A stretch of DNA of 18,601 nt, taken from Chrysochromulina tobinii (lineage: Eukaryota > Haptophyta > Prymnesiales > Chrysochromulinaceae). Positions 1 through 8,082 of the stretch are shown in pieces. The position numbers were made by a program, and so were the translations under genes. Where the stretch lies: NCBI GenBank assembly GCA_001275005.1, contig JWZX01001557.1, positions 1-18,601 on the forward strand, read 5' to 3'. How positions within the stretch are numbered: the first letter of the stretch is position 1; each line of letters opens with the position of its first letter. The notes below the pieces were generated by a model. The model ran no database searches, had not been told where the DNA came from, and saw only the letters and a program-made list of their open reading frames with translations.

Positions 1-84
1 AGAGGTGACGCTCGGGCCTCGGACGATCACGCCCGTGACCGAGGCGACCAACGCGAGGAAGAGCGTGGCTTTCAGCGACCTCAT
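1..84 (-). CDS. 5' end of a secreted-protein gene (partial)
   Basis: Reading the minus strand from an ATG at 84-82, 28 codons run open to the window edge. The peptide starts MRSLKATLFLALVASVTG: a basic n-region followed by a hydrophobic stretch and small residues, as in a signal peptide. It is too short for the mature protein to be recognised. It is divergent from the ligase gene, with about 300 bp between the two start codons. The call rests only on the signal-peptide-like start and the open frame, so chance is not excluded. Confidence 0.45.
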   Translation of the reverse strand, partial: MRSLKATLFLALVASVTGVIVRGPSVTS

Positions 85-388
85 ATATCGCGAGCAATCG
101 ATACGCTCTTCTTCTCAGCCCGAAGAGTAGGGACCGAAACTTAGACGGCGTCGCCGACGGTTTCACAACGTCTCCTCAGTTTCGTCAGTGATTCAGATAC
201 GTCGCGGTCCCCCAACGCTAACACCAAACCTCCTCACAGAGGACGGCTCCGTGTACTCCGAAACTCGCTTAAGCGGAACAAGGTACTCGACGCGCGCGAC
301 CGAAACTTAATTTCCGCTGACGGTGGTTCGTATAGCACGAAACTCGCTTATCCGTCCACGTGCGTGGAGCGCGGGGGCGACGTTGGAC
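85..388. promoter_or_regulatory. Divergent upstream region with repeated CGAAAC motif
   Basis: This is the spacer between the minus-strand secreted-protein start and the first in-frame ATG of the ligase gene. It holds four related copies of one motif: CGAAACTTA at 135-143 and 301-309, and CGAAACTCGCTTA at 259-271 and 338-350. All copies are on the plus strand. The last two copies fall beside and inside the GTG-initiated extension of the ligase frame, which argues that this stretch is non-coding and that translation starts at 389 or later. No TATA box is evident. A regulatory role is inferred from position and repetition only. Confidence 0.35.
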
Positions 389-1304
389 ATGTCCCTTCAC
401 ATTGAGTCACACAAGGGGCTGGGAGGTTCACTTTCACAGGAATTTTTGACAATGCTTCCTTCACCATCGGCGGCGGACGCGACCGAGGAGCAGCTTGACG
501 TGGACGCTGAGGCGAGCTCGACCGCGCTCATCGTGGCGGTTGCGAGGGGCGCGCCCGCGCCCAACGAGCCCACCTCGTCGGCCGATGAGGCTGAGGACGA
601 GGCGCAGGACGACGAGTGTATCTGGGTCGGAAATCAGCGGCGGCGGCGCGTGGTGGCACCCCCCGTGCGGATCGGAGGCTGGGCAGTCATCCACGGCCTG
701 CGGAACGACCGTGTGCTCAATGGGCTGCTCGTGCGATGCTGCCCGGACAAGCCCGAGGATCCCGACGACAGCGACCGCGTTCGGGTCGAACTCGTGGAGG
801 AGAGCCATCGCGGGCAGCAGAAACGGGTGCGGCGGCTCAATTTGCAGGGTGTGGGCCCTGAGGAGGCCATCGGGCGGCTCCTGACCGCATGGCTCGAGTC
901 GGGGCCGAGCACGCTGGTCTTTGCAGTGCCCGCGTGGGCGGCGCTCGCGCACGACGAGGCCCTGCGCAAGACCGAGCGGGCGCTGATGCACAACATGTGC
1001 GTGCACATGTGCGACGAGCGTGGCGTGGCGGTGGTGAAGCTGTTGCCGGATGAGAGGAGCGCCCCGCGGGACGATCCAAACCGGCAGGTCAAGCTGCAGC
1101 TCGCAGGGCCTGTGGGGACCTTAAAAGGTGTGGAGACCGCGACGCCGCCCATCACGGCGCTTGACGTCGCTTCGGGAGATCTGCGCCAGATGAGATTCGT
1201 CGAGCTCTGCGCGCTCCTCGAGGCGCTCGAGGCCGTTGACGAAACCCAAAAGGGCTTCCTCGAGCGGCGCAAGCAGGTGATGGAACGCTTTTGGAGAGGT
1301 CCAC

Positions 1305-1374
<70 letters not shown>

Positions 1375-4300
1375 AACGACGACGAGACCAACGCCACCGC
1401 CGCCGCGCCACCTTCGCACCAACCTATTCGATGTGATGCGGCTGCTGCTCCCTCACAACGACAGTCGCCGTTACTATCTTGGGACGGGCGGGGTGGCTCG
1501 TGCGATCGGACTCGCACTCGGGTGAGCCTCTGATGGCCTTTGATGGCCTCCCTGATGGCCTTTGATTGCCTCCCTGATGGCCATTGATTGCGTCCCTCAT
1601 CAGGTTGGGCGAGGAGGCGGTGAGATCGCTCGCAGATTCTTGGCACGACGGGCGGCGCTGGGCACGCGCTGCGGACTTTCGCCGAGGTCGCAATCTCGCC
1701 GAGGTGCTGCAGCACGAGTGGGCGGCGCGCTTCGTGCCGACCGATCGCTCCCAGCGAGTGACGATTGGGCAGGTGATTGCATCTGATTGCTCAATCACAT
1801 CTGACTCAATCCCAGCGAGTGACGATTGGGCAGGTGAGTTGTGATTGAGTTGTGATTGAGTTGTGATTGAGTTGTGATCGCTCCCAGCGAGTGAGTTCGA
1901 CGGGCATGAGATTGCATGAGATTGCATGAGATTGCATGTGATTGCATGTGATTGCATGTGATTGCACCTGATCGCCTTGCTCATCAGGTGAACGAGACGC
2001 TCGATGCGCTCTGCGGTTGTCAAAAGGCCCAGCAGCTGCAGCAGCTTGTAGCCGGCCGCTGCTCCGGCCTCGAGATCAAATGGCTGGTACGTGATTGCCT
2101 CTGATGGTCGCCTCTGATTGTCGCCTCTGACGGTTGCCTCTGATGGTTGCCTCTGATGATTGCCTCTGATGGTTGCAGGTGCGCATCCTATTACGCGACA
2201 TGACGATCGGCACGCGGGCCTCCATGCCGGTGGCGCATAAGGGCGAGTGGCCCAAGATCGTCATGGATGGCTTCGATAGGGCGCAGGTTTGCTTGCATGT
2301 GATCGGATGCGATTGGATGTGATTGCGTTTGAGTGTTACGTAGCATGTGATTGGCATGTTAGTGCCTCTGAGTGCCTCTGATGAGCTTGAATTGCCTCTC
2401 GTCGCCTCTCGTCGCCTCTCGTTGCTCTCATTGCCTCTAATTGCCTCTACAATTAGGGTCGCATCGGTCGCCCGTCGATCGGAAACCCGCCGTTACTCTA
2501 CTCCCTCTTCCGACATCAACATCACCTGGAGCACATGTGTCGGTTGGTGGAGTCCGGCGCGCTCCCGACGAGCTACCCGCCGCCCACGTGCCTCGGCGTG
2601 CACGTACGCGCTCAAGGTAAGGGCGGAAGTCCTCTAATTGCCTCTAATTGCCTCTGATTGCCTCTGATTGCCTCTGATTGCCTCTAATTGCCTCTAATTG
2701 CCTCTAATTGCCTCGGTGTGCACGTACGCGCTCAAGGGGCCACGCCGTGCGCCGACATGAGCGCCGTGTCGGTGCTTGCCAAGTTTGGGTTCGGTGTGGC
2801 GGAAGCGGAGCAACGTGTATACGTGGAGACGAAACATGATGGCTTCCGGCTCCAGGCAAGCTGAGTGGCCTCTGATGAGCTTTGATGACCTCTGATGAGC
2901 TCTGATGAGACGAAACATGATGGCTTCCGGCTCCAGGCAAGCTAAGTGGACTCTGATGAGCTCTGAGAGCCTCTGATGACCTCTGATGAGCATCTGAGTG
3001 CGCCTGATTTCAGGTCCACTACGAGAGACGGACGGACTCCCTCAAATTCTTTTACCGATCCGGCATCGACTCCACAGCCGACATAGCGCCTGACCTTGCC
3101 CCCGCCATGCGGCTCGCTTTGGGCGCACCGCCCGATCCTAATTTTGGCGCACCGCCCGATCCTAATTTGGGTGCGCTATCCGATCCTAATTTGGGTGCGC
3201 TACCCGATCCTAATTTGGGTGAGCTACTCGATCCTAATTTGGGCACGCCGGCTCTCGAGCCGATGGTTGATGACGAACGTGATGACGAACGTGATCAGCT
3301 GCTCGGACGTTTCAGATGGCTGCATAAGGCGTGGCGGACGGCGCCCCCCCCTCTGCCCGGCTGGCAGGCGCCAAGTTCCGTCATTCTGGACGGCGAGCTG
3401 CTCGTGTACGACGAGGTGCCGCGGATTGCCTCTGATTGCCGCTGATTGCCTCTGATTGCCTCTGATTGCCTCTAATTGCTAGCTGCTCGTGTACGACGAG
3501 GTGCCGCTGACGCGGATTGACGCGGATTGACGACGATTGACGCCGATGGACGAGACGATTGCCGCGGATTGCCCCCCTCATTACGCTCACCTAGCGTGCC
3601 GCTGCTCGTTGTACGACGAGGTGCCAACGGAGCCTCTGATTGCCTCTAATTGCCTCTAATTGCCTCGAATTGCCTCTAATTGCCTCTAGGTGCCAACGGA
3701 GCCGGGGAGATACGACGAGATCGGGAGCTCGGAGGGCGTGGTCGGCTTCGGCACGCACTTTTGGATCAGGGTACATGTGGACCGCGAATGGCCGCTGACT
3801 GCCTCTGAAGACCGCTGATTGCCTCTCCCATCAGGTACACGTGGACGCGGACGGGCACGCGGCGGGCAGTAGCTACTCCCGGGCTGATTGCCGCCGTCAT
3901 TACCTCGTCAAGGTGTTCGACGTGCTCCATCTCAACGGCAACGACCTCGTGCATACATCCGTTCCGCTTTTGGAACGGAAGGCGTTGCTCGAGACCGCCT
4001 TCCGCCCCATACCCAAATTTGTCGAGCTCGCCGAGAGCACCCTCGTCGACTTGCATGCACAGCCAGCGGCGATCCTCGACGCATTTGGCAAGGTACGAGC
4101 GAAAGTCCTCTAATTGCCTCGAATGGCCCCGAATTGCCCCTAATTGCCTCTAATTGCCTCGAATGGCCCCGAATGGCCTCTAATTGCCTCTAATTGCCTC
4201 TAATTGCCTCTAATTGCCTCTAGGCGCGGGCGGCTGGCCTCGAAGGACTCATGCTCAAGGCGGCGTGCCGTCCGTACGGGCCTCTGATAGCCTCTGATTG

Positions 4301-6601
4301 CCTCGAATGGCCTCTAATCGCCTCGAATTGCCTCGATCGCCTCTCTCCTCAACCGCCTCTCTCCTCGACCCTGATGGCCTAGTTGATTGGCCTCTGATTG
4401 CCTCCGATTGCCTCTGATTACCTCCAATTGCCTCCAATTGCCTCTGATTGCCTCTCCGTCACCCTGATGGCCTGTTTGTTTGTCCTCGTTGACGGCCTGG
4501 TTGATTGGTCCCCTCATCAGCTTGATTGGCCCCCTCATCAGCTTGATTGACCCCCTCATCAGCTTGATTGGCCTCGGTGACGTTGATTGGCTCCCTCATC
4601 AGGTACGTACCGAATGCACGCACGAATGTCCTCAAGCTCAAATCGGAGTTTATCCCGGGCCTTGCGGACACGGTCCGTAAGGGCCTTTGGATGATGATTG
4701 CATGCAGCAAATCATTTAACTGCACAATTGCATGCAATCATCCAACTGCACAATTGCATGCAATCCGATTGCTTCCGATGGTCGTTCTGATGCTGCTTCT
4801 GAATCCATGTCACTCTGATTGCCTCCCTCATTGCATGCAGGTTGATGCTGCTTCTGAATCCAGGTCACTCTGATGCATCGTCGGCGCACTTTGCTGATTG
4901 CCTCCCTCATTGCATGCAGGTCACTCTATGCATCGTCGGCGCACGTTACGCCCTTCGAGTGGGGCTCGGTGTCGACGCGATGTTCATGTGTGAACTGCTC
5001 TGCGCCGCACCGACGGCAGCTGCGGCCGAGGCGGCACCGAGCCGCGCAGGTGATTGCCTCTCTGATGACGTCTCTCATGACGAGCCGCGCAGGTGATTGC
5101 CTCTCTGATGACGTCTCTCATGACGAGCCGCGCAGGTGATTGCCTCTCTGATGACGTCTCTAATGACGAGCCGCGCAGGTGATTGCCTCTCTGATGACGG
5201 CCTCTCTGATGACGTCTCTGATGACGTCTCTGATGACGTCTCTGATGACGTCTCTGATGACGTCTCTGATGACGTCTCTAATGGCGCGACTCTGATGACG
5301 TCTCGGATGGCGATTGAGTGTCTCTCGAGGCCGTGCAGGTCCGTTCAGCGAGTTTATGTGGCTGTTCAACACGGCGCCTCTAGCATACAGTTCAAAGCTC
5401 GGCGGTGCCGGTAGGGGGGGGCCGTCGAGCTCGAACAGCTGTGATCAAGCCTGATTGCGATGGATTGCCATCTGATTGCGTCCCATCACCCAATATGGCA
5501 GGTATGGGGCCCGTCGAGCTTGAACAGCTTCTCAGGCGATTGCATGCGGACATCCTCAACGGCGAGACCGACGCCCACGACGGCGCTCACGACGGCGCCC
5601 ACGGCGGCGCCCACGACGGCGGCGGTGCGTCGGCACCGCTTATGCGTCGGCTAGGTGCCCACGAGGACGCGCCGTCTTGGCTGCTCCATTGCCCCACCGA
5701 CGGCAAGCTGCGCCCTCATTTTGTGCTGCGCGACCCGACGCTTGCCCTCAAGGCGGAGGTCAAGGGCTCACGATTCCTCATCCGCTTCACGTACGCCTTG
5801 ATGACCTCCGATTGTGATTGTGATCAATCGCCTCCGATGGCGCCATCAACTGCCCTCTGAGTGCCTCTGATTGCCTCTGATTGCCTCCGATTGTGATTGT
5901 GATCAATCGCCTCCGATGGCGCCATCAACTGCCCTCTGAGTGCCTCTGATTGCCTCTCTCTGATTGACTCTGATTGACCTTTGATGGGCTCTGATGGTCT
6001 CTGATTGCCTCCCTCATTGCATGCAGGAAGGATCCCGAGGCGGTTGAGGCCATCCCGTGGAAGCTTCGGTTTCCTAATTGGTCTCTGATTGCCTCCCTCA
6101 TTGCATGCAGGAAGGATCCCGAGGCGGTTGAGGCCATCCCGTGGAAGCTTCGATTTCCAAGGCTGGTGCGCTGCTTCATGGAGCCCGAGGCGGCGCGTGC
6201 TACGTTCACGGACACTGTCGCGACGTACCGTCGGAAGGGCTGTGAAGCGTGGCTTGCGGTGCGCCTCTGTGAATGTGAATGTGAATGTGAATGTGAAGCG
6301 TGGCTTGCGGTGCGCCTCTGTGAATGTGAATGTGAATGTGAAGCGTGGCTTGCGGTGCGCCTCTGTGAAGTGTGGCTGTGAAGAGGCCTCTGATTGCCTC
6401 TGATTGCCTCTGATGGCCCCTGAGTGCCTCTGATGGCCTCCCTCATTGCATGCAGGTGCGCGGCTACTCATGGCTCGCGATCGCCCAGGATTGCTACGAA
6501 AAGGGCGAGCTCGAGGGCGAGCTCGATGGAGATTGTCATCTCCCATGCGAGCTCAGCGAGGTGACGCTGCCGCCAGCGCAGCGTGCCTTTATTGGCGAGG
6601 T

Positions 6602-6634
<33 letters not shown>

Positions 6635-7409
6635 TCGCGCTTGTCCGCTCATCACGGCGCCTCCCTCGCTGTGCGCCGACGGGGCCATCCCCGCGCTCGC
6701 GACGACGCTCATGACGAACCCCGCGCTCGTGACGAACCCCGCGCTCATGACGAACCCCGCGCTCATGACGAACCCCGCGCTCGTGACGAACCCCGCGCTC
6801 GTGACGAACCCCGCGCTCATGACGAATCCCGCGCTCATGACGAATCCCGCGCTCGTGACGAAACTCGTGACGAAAGGCAAGCAGCTCTTCGGAGATAGTG
6901 CCCGAGATCCGGCGGCGCTTCGAGAGGCGCTGCGCCTGTTTCGTCAGGCGGCGCGCTGTTGTGAGCCGGTCGCGGCGTGCCTGGCCGACGCCGTGTGCTC
7001 AACACGGCGCTCGTCCGAGCAGATGCCTGACTTGAGAGAGATCAAGTTGGCCGCCTCCGCGTTCAGCTGCGTGGCGGCCGCGCTCGAGCTGAGCGCCGTG
7101 TTGAGCACCCGCCCCCTGAGTGTGCGCGCCATCAAGGAGGCGCTCCGCATGAGGCTTCGCGCCAAGATCCTCTATGACGACGCCGTCGACTTTGGAGATT
7201 TGTGGGAGATCTCTCGGTACTCGGAGCTGCGCGAGGGTACCGGGGCGCAGTCTCAGCATGCGGCCGATAACAAGCTGAGCGCCCTGTGCGAGCGTGAGGA
7301 GGTCAGGGATGCGCTCCATGGGCTCCTCGTGCTGCGCATGGAGCGCTTGCACAAGGGGCGCCCCGACCTCGTAGAGCCTGAAATGGACGTGCCACCCGGA
7401 TGGGCTTAG
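389..7409 (+). CDS. LIG4-like: ATP-dependent DNA ligase, ligase IV-like, 16 exons
   Basis: ATP-dependent DNA ligases seal nicks through a lysine-AMP intermediate; the ligase IV branch acts in nuclear non-homologous end joining. My model joins 389-1521, 1604-1772, 1988-2086, 2179-2286, 2457-2616, 2737-2855, 3014-3415, 3690-3770, 3835-4092, 4224-4273, 4603-4672, 4920-5049, 5339-5410, 5502-5790, 6111-6258 and 6456-7409 (4242 nt, 1413 aa, frame kept throughout). Residues 1-265: acidic extension with an SH3-like stretch near 95-125. About 268-500: ligase N-terminal domain, split by a Pro9-Thr19 tract (305-332). Adenylation domain: motif I ETKHDGFR with the AMP-accepting Lys at 589 (codon 2832-2834), motif III ILDGEL near 720, motif IV EGLMLK at 850-855, motif V LKLK at 870-873. 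OB-fold: IVGARY, then KLRFPR near 1070, like the ligase IV LRFPR block. Residues 1097-1413: no BRCT repeat recognised. Start may instead be the ATG at 452. Intron 6 is GC-AG (CAG|GCAAGC). Family is firm; the ligase IV class is likely. Confidence 0.85.
1301..1380 (+). repeat. CCG/ACG triplet tract coding Pro9-Thr19
   Basis: A pure trinucleotide run inside exon 1 of the ligase gene: nine proline codons (CCA then CCG) pass into nineteen threonine codons (ACG, one ACA). It lies between two helices of the ligase N-terminal domain, after FLERRKQVMERFWRG and before the VMRLLLPHNDSRR block. It is probably a flexible, length-variable insertion. Confidence 0.85.
3122..3241 (+). repeat. 24-bp coding minisatellite, five copies
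   Basis: GATCCTAATTT recurs at 3134, 3158, 3182, 3206 and 3230, an exact 24-bp period. It encodes five 8-residue units of the type GAPPDPNL/F (about residues 633-672) within the adenylation domain of the ligase, between motif I and motif III. It should form a surface loop. It is not seen in typical ligase IV proteins. Confidence 0.85.
3416..3689 (+). repeat. Ligase intron 7: decamer array plus exon-boundary copies
   Basis: This 274-bp intron runs from GAG|GTGCC to TCTAG|GTGCC and has the same five bases GTGCC after both splice junctions. It contains short runs of TGATTGCCTC/TAATTGCCTC. It also has two degenerate copies of the exon 7 end (CTGCTCGTGTACGACGAG, at about 3482-3499 and 3602-3620). 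The second copy runs straight on into GTGCCAACGGAGCC, the start of exon 8. Confidence 0.75.
4093..4602 (+). repeat. Ligase introns 9 and 10: decamer arrays
   Basis: Two introns (4093-4223 and 4274-4602) flank a 50-bp exon that encodes motif IV. Intron 9 is nearly all TAATTGCCTC and GAATGGCC(C/T)C units. Intron 10 has TGATTGCCTC, CAATTGCCTC and a longer unit, CCCCTCATCAGCTTGATTGG, repeated near 4509-4571. Each copy of that unit holds an acceptor-like CATCAG. The sense of the units matches the gene. Confidence 0.75.
5041..5212 (+). repeat. 43-bp tandem repeat carrying a splice donor, four copies
   Basis: The unit starts GCCGCGCAGGTGATTGCCTC and recurs at 5041, 5084, 5127 and 5170 (period 43). 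The first copy spans the end of ligase exon 12 and its donor (GCGCAG|GTGATT); the others lie inside intron 12. Every copy therefore offers the same donor. A 12-bp array GTCTCTGATGAC follows to about 5280 inside the same intron. Confidence 0.85.
5999..6166 (+). repeat. 84-bp tandem duplication of an acceptor and exon start
   Basis: Two copies, offset by 84 bp, of the end of ligase intron 14 (CCTCATTGCATGCAG) plus the first about 50 bp of exon 15. Acceptors fall after 6026 and after 6110. The offset is 28 codons and the extra stretch has no in-frame stop, so use of the first acceptor would add 28 residues just before the LRFPR block. I used the second acceptor because it restores the family spacing. 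Confidence 0.8.
6240..6360 (+). repeat. Triplicated exon 15 end and donor with TGTGAA repeats
   Basis: The stretch GAAGCGTGGCTTGCGGTGCG occurs three times, separated by (TGTGAA)n. Possible donors lie after 6258, 6309 and 6354 (GCG|GTGCGC). The spacings of 51 and 45 bp keep the frame, and the frame stays open across all three, so spliced products could differ by 17 or 32 residues. The next exon also begins GTGCGC. Confidence 0.8.
6603..6631 (+). repeat. GGC triplet run coding polyglycine
   Basis: A GGC run in the last ligase exon encodes about ten glycines near residue 1146-1155. It marks the passage from the ligase-derived part to the C-terminal region without a recognised fold. Confidence 0.8.
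6708..6860 (+). repeat. 15-bp coding repeat (five-residue M/V-T-N-P-A-L unit)
   Basis: About nine copies of a 15-bp unit with core CTCATGACGAACCCCGC or CTCGTGACGAACCCCGC, encoding alternating LMTNPA and LVTNPA units at about residues 1181-1231 of the ligase-like protein. The low sequence divergence implies recent expansion. It links the polyglycine run to the helical C-terminal segment. Confidence 0.85.
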
Positions 7410-8082
7410 TTTATTATTCAGGACGGACGGACACATTCGCGTATCGCGAATATTGACAGAGGACGACGTGACCGGACAGCGGACAGACCACTTTTAAAGT
7501 TTGAGCAACCATTCTCGAGGCTCGGCAGCGATTTGTTGTGCATATCCGGACATCGCATTCATGTTAAATAAAAGCGGCGCGCGCGTAAATCACGATTTCA
7601 CGTAAACATGAGAGACCCACACGACCACACCACGCCGCCACACAAGAGACAGCTGCTTTCGTTTTCGGCTTGATGTGCGCGCACCCCCCCACCGTCGCAC
7701 GCCCATCGCACACACCGCCGCGACGGCCGACGTGAAATCCAGATTTCGTACTCGAAGAGATTCCACCCCTTTTTCAGTTTGATCCCAGAGCGACGAGATC
7801 GTCATCCCTGTCATTGCAAAATGCCCCGTCATCCTCTCTCGAGCCACGTGACAAGCGCTGTCTCGGGCAATCGCCCGGCCACGTGTCGAGCGCTGTCTTG
7901 GGCAATCGCCCGGCCACGTGTCGAGCGCTGTCTTGGGCAATCGCCCGGCCACGTGCCGAGCGCTGTCTCGGGATGGAAGCGTCTTCGGGCGGGGCGCTTC
8001 CATCATCTGGAGGCGGGGCGCTCAGGATGGCGCGCCCGTGCGCCCACGACGGCGCCGGAGAGCGCTCATGACGGCGCGTCGC
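7410..8082. other. Convergent spacer between ligase and thiolase genes
   Basis: There is no convincing gene here. It should hold both 3' untranslated regions. A perfect inverted repeat ATTCGCG-TAT-CGCGAAT lies at 7435-7451, 26 bp past the ligase stop. An AATAAA occurs at 7567-7572 and could act as a poly(A) signal. The short open frames on both strands have no recognisable domain. Confidence 0.5.
7855..7970. repeat. 35-bp tandem repeat with CACGTG core
   Basis: GCGCTGTC(T/C)T/CGGGCAATCGC recurs at 7855, 7890 and 7925, with a partial copy at 7960, an exact 35-bp period. Each full unit includes CGGCCACGTG, a palindromic CACGTG (G-box/E-box core), and a partial copy GAGCCACGTG precedes the array. 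It lies downstream of both convergent genes. Function is unknown. Confidence 0.8.

Noticed and set aside
323-388. GTG-initiated N-terminal extension of the ligase
   Set aside because: A GTG start is not expected in a nuclear gene, and the repeated CGAAAC motif overlaps this stretch. The ATG at 389 or 452 is more likely.
4603-4680. Donor GTAAGG at 4676 for ligase exon 11
   Set aside because: It has a better donor consensus, but joining it to the acceptor before 4920 shifts the frame and destroys the IVGARY block; GTCCGT at 4673 keeps it.
1522-6455. CRISPR array
   Set aside because: The repeats are degenerate, about 10 bp, contiguous without unique spacers and confined to spliced eukaryotic introns.
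5824-6546. A 240-codon minus-strand frame over ligase exons 15-16
   Set aside because: Its sequence is the antisense of the intronic decamers and TGTGAA repeats and shows no domain; the plus strand has the conserved LRFPR block.
7855-7970. Intronic satellite in a spacer
   Set aside because: The 35-bp unit has no TGATTGCCTC-type core and is unrelated to the intronic decamers.
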